Notes: generated by a model from the sequence alone, not told the origin. A DNA stretch of 64,000 nucleotides from JAPKZH01 sp964537875 (GCA_964537875.1 CAZIDN010000004.1:68458-132457); one strand, 5' to 3'. Counted from the first letter of the stretch, positions 34,967-44,153 are shown. Numbers and translations: made by a program.

Positions 34967-35878
34967 ATGAAAAAAATGAAGATCGGAAAACTCATTGCGG
35001 TCATCGAGCTCGGACTGGCCCTCGTTTTCACACCCATCCTGGTGGCCCAGAAAAAAATGATCCAAATCAAGGGCTCGGACACGATGATCAACCTGGTTCA
35101 GGTTTTGGCCGAGGAATACATGGCCAAGAATCCTCAATCGCCGATCGCCGTGCTGGGCGGCGGTTCCGGAACCGGCATCTCGGCCTTGATCAACAGCACC
35201 TGCGACATCGCCGACTCGTCGCGAGATCTGAAAGAGAAAGAATTCAATCAGGCCTGGGAAAAGGGTGTCAGGCCACGAATTTTCGCCATCGCCGTAGACG
35301 GCCTGAGTATTATCGTCAACAGCAAGAATCCTCTGACCAAGCTCACCATGGGCCAGGTCGGCGCCATATACCGCGGCGAGGTCAAGAATTGGAAGGCCGT
35401 CGGAGGCCAGGACATGCCGATCTCGCTGTACGGTCGCCAGTCCAATTCCGGAACCTACGTCTTTCTCCAAGAGCACGTCCTCAACAACAAGAATTACTCG
35501 CCGGACATGAAAGAAATGAACGGCAACGCCCAGATTATCGAAGGCGTCAGGGCGGACGAAGGCTCCATCGGATATGTCGGCGTCGGATATGTCATCGACA
35601 AGGCGACCGGAAAGCCGGGGCCAGGCCTCAAAATCCTGAATATCTCTAAGGACGAGAAGTCCCAGGAATACTCTCCTCTGGACAAACAGGCAGTGGACAC
35701 CGGCAAGTATCCCATCGCCCGCGCTCTTTACCAGGCAACAAATGGTAAACCGCGTCCCGATGTCGCCGCCTTCATCCGTTGGGAAATCAGTCCTGAAGGA
35801 CAGAAGATTGTCGAACGGGAAGGCTTTTATGCGCTCGGCGCTGCCTATGTAGAAAAGAACGAGAAAAATTTCAAATAA
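34967..35878 (+). CDS. pstS: Phosphate ABC transporter, substrate-binding protein
   Basis: 303 residues, signal peptide (LGLALVFTPILVA). The mature part starts IQIKGSDTMINLVQ and has the phosphate-binding motifs GGGSGTGISAL, DIADSSRDL and YGRQSNSGTYVF plus EGSIGYVGVGY. Captures periplasmic phosphate and delivers it to PstCA. It is separated from pstC by a large nested hairpin (35878-35947), which may favour higher PstS synthesis. Confidence 0.93.
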   Translation: MKKMKIGKLIAVIELGLALVFTPILVAQKKMIQIKGSDTMINLVQVLAEEYMAKNPQSPIAVLGGGSGTGISALINSTCDIADSSRDLKEKEFNQAWEKGVRPRIFAIAVDGLSIIVNSKNPLTKLTMGQVGAIYRGEVKNWKAVGGQDMPISLYGRQSNSGTYVFLQEHVLNNKNYSPDMKEMNGNAQIIEGVRADEGSIGYVGVGYVIDKATGKPGPGLKILNISKDEKSQEYSPLDKQAVDTGKYPIARALYQATNGKPRPDVAAFIRWEISPEGQKIVEREGFYALGAAYVEKNEKNFK

Positions 35879-35947
35879 TTCCGCAGCCTTGGGTTGGGGA
35901 GGTGCGGCCGCTTCTCCCCAACCCCCCAATTTCAAGGGCTGCGGAAT
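35878..35947 (+). repeat. Nested inverted repeats between pstS and pstC (mRNA stabiliser/attenuator candidate)
   Basis: Outer arms ATTCCGCAGCC (35878-35888) and GGCTGCGGAAT (35937-35947) are 11-bp exact complements. Inner arms GGGTTGGGGAG (35891-35901) and CTCCCCAACCC (35914-35924) add a second 11-bp stem capped by a GC-rich loop. No T-run follows, so it is not a classical terminator. It begins at the pstS stop codon. Confidence 0.75.
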
Positions 35948-35985
35948 CGGTAAGAAGTGAAAGAAACAGGCTGTCGGAGAAGACC

Positions 35986-36876
35986 ATGACCGAACGAGCG
36001 CTGCGGAACCTTAAGGAATCCGCCATCCGGGCGTTTTTCTTTATCTGCGGAATCTTGGCCATATTTGTCCTTGTCGGCATCTTCGTTCTGTTGCTGACAT
36101 CGGCCTTTCCCGCGTTTCGCGAAATCCGTCTCAAGGAATTTTTCACCAGTCCGACCTGGGATCCGACATCCCCGGTCAAAGCCGAATATGGAATCCTGTC
36201 GATGATCATGAGCACGCTGATGGTCACCATCGGCGCCCTTGTCATCGCCGTCCCGATCGGTCTGGGCGTCGCGGCCTATCTCTCCGATGTCGCCCACTGG
36301 CGGGTGAGGGAAGTGGTCAAGCCCATCGTCGAGATCCTGGCCGGCATTCCCTCCGTCGTCGTCGGATTCTTGGGGATTGTGCTTTTCGGGCCTGCCATCG
36401 CCAGGATTTTCCACCTTCCTCATGGCTTGAATGCCCTCAACGGCAGCCTCCTCTTAGCGATCATGGCTCTGCCTACCATCATCAGCATCTCGGAAGATTC
36501 CCTGAACGCCGTGCCCCAGGCTTACAGTGAAGCCTCGCTCGCTCTGGGAGCTTCCCGTTGGCAGACATTAGTCAAGGCCAAGATCCCGGCCGCCCTTTCC
36601 GGGATCGTCGCCTCGTTCATGCTTGGCATGGGCCGGGCGATCGGCGAAACCATGACGGTTCTCATGGCCACAGGCAATGCCAGGGCATTTCCCCATTTCT
36701 TGGGCTCTGTCAGGACGATGACATCGAACATTGCCATTGAGCTCGGCGAGGTGCCCTACTACACGACACATTATTATGCCCTTTTTGCCATCGGGCTCGT
36801 ACTCTTTCTTATGACTTTTGGCGTCAACCTCATCGCCGACATTTTCCTCAGAAAATTTCAGGAGCGCGAACAATGA
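35986..36876 (+). CDS. pstC: Phosphate ABC transporter permease PstC
   Basis: 296 residues with six predicted membrane helices. The binding-protein-dependent permease motif EASLALGASRWQTLVKAKIP (about 185-204) contacts PstB, and GRAIGETMTVLMATG is typical of PstC. PTWDPTSPVKAEYGIL is the conserved periplasmic loop. ATG 35986 was chosen as the first start after the intergenic hairpin. Overlaps pstA by four bases. Confidence 0.94.
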   Translation: MTERALRNLKESAIRAFFFICGILAIFVLVGIFVLLLTSAFPAFREIRLKEFFTSPTWDPTSPVKAEYGILSMIMSTLMVTIGALVIAVPIGLGVAAYLSDVAHWRVREVVKPIVEILAGIPSVVVGFLGIVLFGPAIARIFHLPHGLNALNGSLLLAIMALPTIISISEDSLNAVPQAYSEASLALGASRWQTLVKAKIPAALSGIVASFMLGMGRAIGETMTVLMATGNARAFPHFLGSVRTMTSNIAIELGEVPYYTTHYYALFAIGLVLFLMTFGVNLIADIFLRKFQEREQ

Positions 36877-37739
36877 AGCCGCGGTCTATGAAAAGAAAAA
36901 AAGTTGTTCAATTTCTCGGATTTTTCTTCTTGAGAGTTTGTCTCTATTTGGTCCTGGCCGTACTCCTTCTCTTCCTCTTCGATATCGGCAAGAAAGGGGG
37001 AGGAACGATTAGCTGGGAGTTCTTGACCAAGGCCCCGCGCCGAGGAATGACCGAGGGGGGAATTTTCCCTGCCATCTTCGGGACGTTCCTAGTCACATTG
37101 GTAACGGCCATCCTGGCCATTCCATTGGGAATGTTCTCGGCCATTTATCTCAACGAATACGCCACCCAGAGTCGAATGACTCGTATCATCCGATTGTCTA
37201 TCCGAAATCTCTCGGGAGTGCCGTCGATAGTCTATGGGCTGTTTGGCGTCGTCCTTTTTGTCAACATACTCAAATTCGGAACATCCGTCCTATCCGCGGG
37301 ATTAACTCTTGGTTTGATGACGCTTCCCTGGACCATTACGGCCAGCGAAGAAGCCCTGAAAACCGTGCCCAATTCATACAGGGAGGGCGCCCTAGCCCTC
37401 GGGGCGACAAAGTGGCAATCCATCCGGACGAACGTGCTTCCCTACGCGATTCCTGGAATGCTAACCGGAACGATCCTTGGCTTGGCGCGCGCCGCCGGAG
37501 AGACGGCCCCCATCATGTTCACCGGAGCTGCCTTTTCCCTGCCGGTTTTGCCAAAATCCCTAAGCGATCAATTCATGGCGCTCCCCTATCATCTCTATAT
37601 TATGGCCACGCAACACCACGATCTCGTCAAGGCCCGGCCGCTGGCCTACGGAACAGCCCTGGTTCTCATTGTTTTCGTCCTGGGAATGAATATGGCTGCG
37701 ATCATCCTCCGGACAAAGCTGCGCCGGAGAGGCAGATAG
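36873..37739 (+). CDS. pstA: Phosphate ABC transporter permease PstA
   Basis: 288 residues, six membrane helices. The PstB-coupling motif is EGALALGATKWQSIRTNVLP, and GLARAAGETAPIMFTGAA is characteristic of PstA. GGIFPAIFGTFLVTL and NLSGVPSIVYGLFG are conserved. Coupled to pstC by a four-base overlap and two bases ahead of pstB. Confidence 0.94.
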   Translation: MKPRSMKRKKVVQFLGFFFLRVCLYLVLAVLLLFLFDIGKKGGGTISWEFLTKAPRRGMTEGGIFPAIFGTFLVTLVTAILAIPLGMFSAIYLNEYATQSRMTRIIRLSIRNLSGVPSIVYGLFGVVLFVNILKFGTSVLSAGLTLGLMTLPWTITASEEALKTVPNSYREGALALGATKWQSIRTNVLPYAIPGMLTGTILGLARAAGETAPIMFTGAAFSLPVLPKSLSDQFMALPYHLYIMATQHHDLVKARPLAYGTALVLIVFVLGMNMAAIILRTKLRRRGR

Positions 37740-37741
37740 CC

Positions 37742-38506
37742 ATGACCAACGGCAAAACGAAAATCGAAGCCCGGAATTTGAGCTTTTATTACGGCTCGAA
37801 GCGCGCTCTGACCGGCCTGAATATCGCCTGCTATGAAAACCGGGTCACAGCCATCATCGGCCCCTCAGGCTGCGGCAAATCCACCTTTATCCGGACTCTG
37901 AACAGGATGAACGATGTCATCCCCGGCACACGCCTCGAAGGGCAGATCCTGCTCGACGGTGAAGACATCTATTCGTCTAAGATCGACGCTGTCGAACTGA
38001 GAAAACGGGTGGGAATGGTGTTCCAGAAGCCCAATCCCTTCCCGAAATCCATTTTTGATAATGTCGCCTACGGCCTCCGGATTAACGAGCACAGAAATCG
38101 TGATCTCCTAGAGGAGATCGTCGAACGCAGTCTCCGTGAGGCGGCGCTCTGGGAAGAAGTCAAAGATCGGCTCGATGAAAATGCCTTCTGTTTGTCGGGC
38201 GGCCAGCAGCAGCGCCTGTGCATCGCCCGGGCCCTGGCCGTCGAGCCCGAAGTCATACTTTTCGACGAACCCTGTTCGGCCATCGACCCCATCGCCACGG
38301 CCAAGATCGAAGACTTGATCCAACGGCTGAAGCAGAGCTATACCGTCATTATCGTCACCCACAATATGCAGCAGGCTGCCCGCGTATCGGGTTATACGGC
38401 TTTCTTGATGATGGGCGAGCTTATCGAATTTGATGAAACCGATAAGATTTTTACCTCTCCGGCTAACAAACTGACCGAAGAATACATCACCGGGAGATTT
38501 GGATAA
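37742..38506 (+). CDS. pstB: Phosphate ABC transporter ATP-binding protein
   Basis: 254 residues. Walker A GPSGCGKST (about 40-48), Q-loop GMVFQKPNPFPKSI, signature LSGGQQQRLCIARAL, Walker B VILFDEPCSAIDP and switch His in IIVTHNMQQAAR are complete. The sequence NRMNDVIPGTRLEG is specific to PstB. Start ATG 37742 follows the pstA stop. Powers phosphate uptake and is needed for signalling to PhoR via PhoU. Confidence 0.96.
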   Translation: MTNGKTKIEARNLSFYYGSKRALTGLNIACYENRVTAIIGPSGCGKSTFIRTLNRMNDVIPGTRLEGQILLDGEDIYSSKIDAVELRKRVGMVFQKPNPFPKSIFDNVAYGLRINEHRNRDLLEEIVERSLREAALWEEVKDRLDENAFCLSGGQQQRLCIARALAVEPEVILFDEPCSAIDPIATAKIEDLIQRLKQSYTVIIVTHNMQQAARVSGYTAFLMMGELIEFDETDKIFTSPANKLTEEYITGRFG

Positions 38507-38573
38507 GAAACCGGCTGATCTTCGAGAGAAAAGCAAATTGGGGTTGGACTCATTCGAGCTAAAGGAGTAAGCC

Positions 38574-39269
38574 ATGGAAAGACCGTTTGACGATGAATTG
38601 AATGCTCTCAAACAAAAGCTTCTAGAAATGGCGGGGCATGTCGAAGAGGCCGTCGCTCTCTCGATTCAGAGCTTGAAGGACAGGAACAAAGAGCTAGCCG
38701 CTGAGGTCATCCGCGAAGAAAACACCACGAATTCCTATGATATTGCCATCGATGAAATTTGCATGAGACTCCTGGCCCTCCGCCAGCCCGTGGCCGCCGA
38801 CCTGAGGTTCATCGCCTCGGCCATGAAGATCGGCACGGACTTGGAGCGGATCGGGGATCTGACCGTCAATATTGCGGAGCGGACGCTGCATTTGCTCCCC
38901 CTTCCCCCGTTGAAGCCTCTCCTCGATATCCCGGTCATGGCCCGTTTGGTACAGGGTATGGTCAAGGATGCCATCGATGCCTTTATCCAAGGGGATGCCA
39001 GGCTGGCTCGGAGCGTTTGTGAACGCGACGACGAAGTGGATCGGCTTAACGAACAGCTTTTCCGAGAGCTGCTGACGTTTACGATCGCGGATCCGGGGGC
39101 CATTCCCCGAGCAATCGAGCTCATTTTGATCGGCCGGAACCTGGAAAGAATCGCCGACCATGCCACGAACATCAGTGAAGATGTGATCTACATACTCAAG
39201 GGACAAATCATCAAGCATCATTTCGACAAGAAACAAGACGGAGGGAAGGACGGTCCGCGAAAATGCTGA
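38574..39269 (+). CDS. phoU: Phosphate signalling protein PhoU
   Basis: 231 residues, two tandem three-helix PhoU repeats, each with the metal-binding acidic pattern (DIAIDEICMRLLALRQPVA; CERDDEVDRLNEQLFRELL) and GRNLERIADHATNISEDVIY. Negative modulator that couples Pst transport to PhoR. An AAAGGAG ribosome site precedes ATG 38574. Confidence 0.94.
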   Translation: MERPFDDELNALKQKLLEMAGHVEEAVALSIQSLKDRNKELAAEVIREENTTNSYDIAIDEICMRLLALRQPVAADLRFIASAMKIGTDLERIGDLTVNIAERTLHLLPLPPLKPLLDIPVMARLVQGMVKDAIDAFIQGDARLARSVCERDDEVDRLNEQLFRELLTFTIADPGAIPRAIELILIGRNLERIADHATNISEDVIYILKGQIIKHHFDKKQDGGKDGPRKC

Positions 39270-39357
39270 AGCTTGTTATCTTCTCTCTGTTCTATCGCTG
39301 GGGCTTGATTTTGTTTATAATATGGCTGTTATGGACGCGCCAAAAATAAAGATCCCG

Positions 39358-40038
39358 ATGAAATATCGAATTGCCCTGGTCGAAGATGAACCAGACATCG
39401 GAAAGCTCCTCTCCGCCCATCTCCAAAAAGAAGGCTTTAAGGTTGAACACTATTTAAGGGCAGAAAGCTTCCTCAGATCCCTCCAAAAACAACGACCGGA
39501 TCTGATCCTGCTCGATCTTATGCTGCCGGATGCTAATGGGCTGGAAATCTGCAAAACGCTTCGAAGGGATGAGGGCTCGAAAGCCATCCCCATAATCATC
39601 GTAACGGCCAAGGGTGAGGAGACCGATAAGATCGTCGGGCTGGAGCTGGGAGCCGACGATTACATGACCAAGCCCTTTTCTCTCAAAGAACTGACTGCCC
39701 GGATCAAAGCCGTCTTGCGGCGGCAGACTGCCGATCTAGTCTCTAAAAAGATTGAAATCGGGAGAGCGTTGATGATAGATTTGACAAAACATTACGTGAG
39801 CTATCAAGGAAACCCGATCGACTTGACATCCACGGAATTCAATATATTGTCGCTCCTGGCGTCCAAAAAAGGCTGGGTTTTTACTCGAGATCAGATTCTC
39901 GATGACCTGTGGGGGCATGACAAGATTGTCCTGGACAGGACGATCGATGTCCATATCAAGAATCTGCGGGAAAAATTGGGAGAGGCATCCCATTACATAA
40001 AGAATATCCGGGGAGTCGGTTATAAACTCGAAGAATGA
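39358..40038 (+). CDS. phoB: Phosphate response regulator PhoB (OmpR/PhoB family)
   Basis: 226 residues. Receiver domain with acidic pocket (VEDEPD), phospho-acceptor D53 (LLDLMLPD), VTAKG and TKPFSLKEL; OmpR-type winged-helix DNA-binding domain (LTSTEFNILSLLA, VDRTIDVHIKNLREKLG-like segment, IRGVGYKLEE). Start choice is uncertain: ATG 39358 gives the family-like N-terminus MKYRIALVEDE. ATG 39331 and 39322 would add 9 or 12 residues. A TATAAT at 39316-39321 suggests an extra internal promoter and argues against 39322. The expected target is the repeat array at 33664-33702. Overlaps phoR by four bases. Confidence 0.92.
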   Translation: MKYRIALVEDEPDIGKLLSAHLQKEGFKVEHYLRAESFLRSLQKQRPDLILLDLMLPDANGLEICKTLRRDEGSKAIPIIIVTAKGEETDKIVGLELGADDYMTKPFSLKELTARIKAVLRRQTADLVSKKIEIGRALMIDLTKHYVSYQGNPIDLTSTEFNILSLLASKKGWVFTRDQILDDLWGHDKIVLDRTIDVHIKNLREKLGEASHYIKNIRGVGYKLEE

Positions 40039-41771
40039 GAAAAATATTTTTTAAGATTTTCGGCGGCTACGTCATTCTCATCCTGGCCATCAGCGTTTTG
40101 ATTCTAATCTTTTCTCTATCGACCATCCGGAACCATTACCAGGAGACGCTGGCCCAAGAGCTGGAAAACCTGGGCCGCGCCCTGAGCCACGATGTCAGCC
40201 TGTATCTCGAAAAAAGTCAGATCCAGGAACTGGATGCATTCCTAAAGGGAGTGGGAAAAAATATTCACGCCCGGGTGACGGTCATTGATCCCCAGGGAGT
40301 TGTTTTGGCAGATACGGAAAAGGACCCGGCCATCATGGAAAATCATCGATATCGGCCCGAAGTGACGCAGGCTCTAGAAGGGAAGGTCGGTCGGTCGCTC
40401 CGTTTCAGCGATACGGTGGAAGAACAGATGCTTTATGTCGGGCTGCCCATGGAAAAGGATGGCAAAATCCAAGCTGTCCTGCGTTTGAGTTTGTTCATGA
40501 AAAACATCCAGGTCCTTCTCCATAGCCTGCGCATGACGGTCGGCCGGTCGATTCTAGTCATGGCCGCTCTGGCCTTGATCGCGGCTCTGCTGTTTTCTCT
40601 TCATCTCACAAAGCCAATTCGCAAGCTGACGGCCGCCTCTCGTCAGGTGGCCGCGGGCAATTTCCAGGCTCGGGTTCGGATTCGGAATAAAGACGAATTT
40701 CGTGAGCTCGGAGAAGGTTTCAATTTTATGATCAGCCGGATCGCCGGTCTGATTTCGGACCTTTCCCTACAAAAGGAGGAACTCTCAAATATTTTGGCGT
40801 CGATTGAAGAAGGGCTCGTAGTCTTGGACAAAGGGGCAAGAGTGGTCCTGGCCAATGAAGGCTTCAAAAAGTTCATCCCAACCATCTCGCCCGAAGGAAA
40901 ATTCATCTGGGAAGTATTGAGAAACCCCCAAGTCCAGGAGCTGGTCAATTGTGCCAGGGCCGAGAGGCGCAACCAGAGCCGGGAAATCCGGCTCAACGAT
41001 AAGTTCTTTTTTTGCACGGCGAGCTATCTCCGTCTCCAGGAGGGGATGGTGCTGACCTTTTTTGATTTGTCAGAAATCAGAAAGGTCGAGGAGATGAAAA
41101 AAGATTTTATTGTCAATGCCTCCCATGAACTGCGGACGCCCCTGTCGGCAATCCTGGGGGCGGCTGAGATGCTCGAGGATGAGAAGGCCGGCTTCAACAG
41201 GATGGCCATGGATATTCTGAAGAGACATGCTGAAAGATTGAATCTCCTCGTGGCCGACCTCTTGAAGTTGTCCGAGCTCGAGGATAAGGGGCTCAGGCTG
41301 GATATTCAGGATGTCGACGTTCGGCGCCTCGCCGGAGGCGTCCTTCAAATCTATGAACCCAAAATCGAAGCCAAAGGATTGAAATCCCGGCTTTTTGCCG
41401 AGCCGGGCCTCCCGACCGTAAAAGCCGATCCTTTTCAAATCGAGCAACTGCTGATTAATCTCGTTGACAATGCTGTCCGATATACAGAGCAAGGAGAAAT
41501 CACGATAACCTTGAAAGCGGAGGCCCAGGTTTTTGTCATCGAAATCCGGGATACGGGAATCGGCATCTCTGAGGAGCATCTTCCTCGTGTTTTTGAAAGA
41601 TTTTATGTCGCAGACAAGTCACGATCCAGGCAGCTGGGGGGAACCGGGCTCGGGCTGTCCATCGCCAAACATATTGCCCAACTTCATGGCGGAAAAATCG
41701 AAGTCGAAAGCACTCCCGGGAAGGGAACTGCATTCAGGGTCTTCCTTCCTCTTGCCCAATCCCAACTATAG
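40035..41771 (+). CDS. phoR: Phosphate-regulon sensor histidine kinase PhoR-like
   Basis: 578 residues. Membrane helix about 8-30, a periplasmic sensor segment, a second helix near 172-195, HAMP (KPIRKLTAASRQVAAGNFQA), a PAS-like region (LSNILASIEEGLVVLD), HisKA with phospho-acceptor H364 (VNASHELRTPLSAIL), and an ATPase domain with N-box LINLVDNAVRYT, DTGIGI and GGTGLGLSIAKH. It is longer than E. coli PhoR because of the periplasmic domain, as in Bacillus PhoR. Position after pstSCAB-phoU-phoB makes the phosphate role likely. Confidence 0.92.
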   Translation: MRKIFFKIFGGYVILILAISVLILIFSLSTIRNHYQETLAQELENLGRALSHDVSLYLEKSQIQELDAFLKGVGKNIHARVTVIDPQGVVLADTEKDPAIMENHRYRPEVTQALEGKVGRSLRFSDTVEEQMLYVGLPMEKDGKIQAVLRLSLFMKNIQVLLHSLRMTVGRSILVMAALALIAALLFSLHLTKPIRKLTAASRQVAAGNFQARVRIRNKDEFRELGEGFNFMISRIAGLISDLSLQKEELSNILASIEEGLVVLDKGARVVLANEGFKKFIPTISPEGKFIWEVLRNPQVQELVNCARAERRNQSREIRLNDKFFFCTASYLRLQEGMVLTFFDLSEIRKVEEMKKDFIVNASHELRTPLSAILGAAEMLEDEKAGFNRMAMDILKRHAERLNLLVADLLKLSELEDKGLRLDIQDVDVRRLAGGVLQIYEPKIEAKGLKSRLFAEPGLPTVKADPFQIEQLLINLVDNAVRYTEQGEITITLKAEAQVFVIEIRDTGIGISEEHLPRVFERFYVADKSRSRQLGGTGLGLSIAKHIAQLHGGKIEVESTPGKGTAFRVFLPLAQSQL

Positions 41772-41832
41772 CCTTTTCCCCAAGGGCAGGGATGATGTCA
41801 ACGTCCTCTGGAGACCTTAAGGAGTTGAGCCG

Positions 41833-42246
41833 ATGAAAGCGAAAATCTTGTTCATCTGTACTCATAATTCCGCCCGCTCACAAATGGCCGAGGGATGGCT
41901 TCGCCATCTCTATAGAGATTATTATGAAGCCTTCAGCGGGGGAATAGTGCCCGGCGCCTTGGATCCTCTGGCAGTCCGAGTGATGGCTGAGGTTGGGATC
42001 GATATTTCTGGTCAACGCTCCAAAATGGCGGATGTCTTTCTCAATGAAAATTTTGATTATGTCATGACCGTCTGCGACCACGCCCGCGAGGTCTGCCCTT
42101 TTTTTCCAGGCGGCAGGGCCCGCTTGCATCAAAGCTTTGAAGATCCGTCGCAGTTCGAAGGGACGGAAGAAGAAAAACTGGCCGCCTTTAGAAAAGTCAG
42201 GGACAAAATCAAAGAATGGGTCGAAGACACCTTTCGCCCAGTCTGA
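41833..42246 (+). CDS. arsC: Arsenate reductase, thioredoxin-coupled type (low-MW phosphatase fold)
   Basis: 137 residues. The P-loop CTHNSARS (C9-x5-R15) and the pair C81/C88 in TVCDHAREVCPF match the three redox cysteines of Bacillus-type ArsC in number and spacing. This separates it from plain tyrosine phosphatases. It reduces arsenate that enters through phosphate transporters. It follows phoR by 61 bases with a TTAAGGAG ribosome site and is probably co-transcribed with the Pho module. No arsenite pump is visible nearby. Confidence 0.88.
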   Translation: MKAKILFICTHNSARSQMAEGWLRHLYRDYYEAFSGGIVPGALDPLAVRVMAEVGIDISGQRSKMADVFLNENFDYVMTVCDHAREVCPFFPGGRARLHQSFEDPSQFEGTEEEKLAAFRKVRDKIKEWVEDTFRPV

Positions 42247-42269
42247 TAATCGGATCGGCGGCTGAGAGA

Positions 42270-43016
42270 TCAGCGCACGACCGCCGAGGCGCTCGGATTG
42301 AAGGGATTGATTCGTGCCGCCAGCGAAAACAAAAACGGATAGCTCTCCTTAAGATGCATCGTGTAGGCCAGCCATTCGCTGGCGATCTGCGAATAGGCCC
42401 GTTTAATGTCGCCGGCGATATGCAGGTAGTCGGACTCGGGAAGGTTCTCCAGGCTTTCTCCTCGCATCTCCAATTCTTCGACTAGATGGAACACGGCCCA
42501 GAGCAGATCCGTGAACCGGTCGTGCTCGAGCAGATTGGGGTTCTCCAAGAGACGGAGAAGGAACGATCGCCGGCAGACGAGCAACGTCCGGAGTTCCCTG
42601 AGGTCGGCGGGCGTCACTCGGATCTTGTAAGAGAAATCTAGGGCGGTCTGGGCGCTTTTGAGAAAGTCTTTTTTCTGCCAGCGGGGCTGGATTTCCAGAC
42701 TGGGAGACAGGCTGGAGGCGTTCTCCACAAATACAGGGAATCTTTTCAAGAGCTCCAGCCCGGCTTCGCTGAAGAACGTCCCGATAACCATGTTCATTTT
42801 CTTCAACATCGCCGATTTTTCCCGCCGGCTGAGAAGTTGTTCGATCAACAGAGTGACGACCAGGACATTGATGAAGAGAAAACCGATATCTCCGATGAGA
42901 TAGAGAAAGATATGGTGAAGGTCGCGAAAAACGAGATAGTGAAACGCATAGACAATGAATGATGCCCCGATGAGGACCAGGGACATCGTTAGGCGCCAGC
43001 TCCATTTCTTATTCAT
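42270..43016 (-). CDS. Membrane protein of unknown function
   Basis: 248 residues from ATG 43016 (GAGGAGG ten bases upstream). Two membrane helices occupy about 8-55 (LVLIGASFIVYAFHYLVF; IGFLFINVLVVTLLIEQLL). A cytosolic, mostly helical domain follows with the hallmarks MNMVIGTFFSEAGLELLK and LRTLLVCRRSFLLRLLENP. I recognise no named family with certainty. Convergent with arsC. Confidence 0.7.
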   Translation of the reverse strand: MNKKWSWRLTMSLVLIGASFIVYAFHYLVFRDLHHIFLYLIGDIGFLFINVLVVTLLIEQLLSRREKSAMLKKMNMVIGTFFSEAGLELLKRFPVFVENASSLSPSLEIQPRWQKKDFLKSAQTALDFSYKIRVTPADLRELRTLLVCRRSFLLRLLENPNLLEHDRFTDLLWAVFHLVEELEMRGESLENLPESDYLHIAGDIKRAYSQIASEWLAYTMHLKESYPFLFSLAARINPFNPSASAVVR

Positions 43017-43104
43017 GGCCTGCCGTCCTCCTCTCCCTATCATCATACAAAAATTTTGTCCAACGGTGTAAGAAAATTTATTTTTTCCTCGTCTGCCCGG
43101 CGAA

Positions 43105-43133
43105 TTGACAGGTTTATCTACTTGTCATAAAAT
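43105..43133 (+). promoter_or_regulatory. Promoter of the toroid-fold gene
   Basis: TTGACA (43105-43110), 17 bases, TAAAAT (43128-43133). It excludes the TTG at 43105 as a start codon. The predicted transcript begins only about ten bases before ATG 43150. Confidence 0.6.
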
Positions 43134-43149
43134 AAAATACGACCTGCCC

Positions 43150-44142
43150 ATGCCGTCCGATCAACCCAGTCTGCACAAGGCCATTGAATTGCTCCTGTCC
43201 AGGGGCAATCTTCCGATTTTGTTCTGGCTGAAGAAGGACATCCTTGAAGTCCCCGTGGACAGGGAATTCAAGAATCTCTCGAAGCTGGGCGCGCGGCTCA
43301 GGATCCTGGCGGCCCAGCGGGAGGACGGCAGCTGGCCCAAGGATAGGGCCAATGTTCCCAACCTGGAAAACAAGCCGGAGTTTCTGATCGAGACGCTCAA
43401 AAACGCTTATAAGCTTCACGATTATGGATGTCGGCTGGATAACGACGAGGTCCGGAATTTGATCCACTACCTGTTTTCATCCCAGACGGCCGAGGGGGAT
43501 TTCCGGGCGACGGCCACCAACGAGTATTCCCCCGGTTTTCATGCGCTGACTCTCGAAATCCTTTGCCGATATGCCCTGGACAAAGACGCCAGGATCCAAA
43601 AAGGCTTTCATTGGATCCTGAAGACCCGGCAGAAGGACGGCGGCTGGGCCATCCCGTGCCGGACGATCAGCAAAGACCAGGTCGAGCGACGCTACCAACG
43701 GCTTTCCGGGAGCAAGAAGAGTCCTTTCAAGCCCGATAAATCCAAGCCTTTTTCCCATTTCATCACCGGCATAGTCCTTCGGGCCTTGGCCGAATCAACG
43801 ACCTGGAAGGGAAGCAAAGAATGCCGAAAAGCCGGGGAGCTTGTTCTCAGCCGTTTTTTTAAGGAGGATCAATATGAAGACAGGAGGGCGGCCTCCCACT
43901 GGGAAGAGCTGACCTATCCGTTCTGGACGACCAACATCTTGAGCAGCCTCGATTCTTTGTCCAAAATCGGATTTCCGGCTGACCAACCCATGATCTCCCA
44001 GTCCCTGGACTGGCTGCTCTCGAAACAAAATCACCTCGGATATTGGGAGTCGGATGCCAAGAAAGCGAGCTTGGAGGACCATCTCTGGATAACATTCGCC
44101 GTGCTCCGCGTTTTCAGAAGATTCGGGCTTCTCCACATCTGA
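43150..44142 (+). CDS. Soluble alpha/alpha-toroid (terpenoid-cyclase/prenyltransferase-fold) protein
   Basis: 330 residues, no signal peptide. QW-like repeats of the squalene-cyclase/prenyltransferase superfamily recur: QREDGSWPKD (near 71), QTAEGDFR, RQKDGGWAIP (near 175) and KQNHLGYWESD near the end. Between them are paired helices. The catalytic DxDD motif of squalene cyclases is not seen, so enzymatic activity is doubtful. ATG 43150 lies directly downstream of the promoter with hardly any leader and no Shine-Dalgarno. It precedes folK by 11 bases. Confidence 0.65.
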   Translation: MPSDQPSLHKAIELLLSRGNLPILFWLKKDILEVPVDREFKNLSKLGARLRILAAQREDGSWPKDRANVPNLENKPEFLIETLKNAYKLHDYGCRLDNDEVRNLIHYLFSSQTAEGDFRATATNEYSPGFHALTLEILCRYALDKDARIQKGFHWILKTRQKDGGWAIPCRTISKDQVERRYQRLSGSKKSPFKPDKSKPFSHFITGIVLRALAESTTWKGSKECRKAGELVLSRFFKEDQYEDRRAASHWEELTYPFWTTNILSSLDSLSKIGFPADQPMISQSLDWLLSKQNHLGYWESDAKKASLEDHLWITFAVLRVFRRFGLLHI

Positions 44143-44153
44143 CCGCATCCTTC

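Noticed and set aside
34874..35935. 353-codon leftward frame
   Set aside because: Antisense to pstS and the pstS-pstC hairpin.
35878..35947. Intrinsic terminator between pstS and pstC
   Set aside because: Strong stems but no T-tract on the coding strand, and the operon clearly continues.
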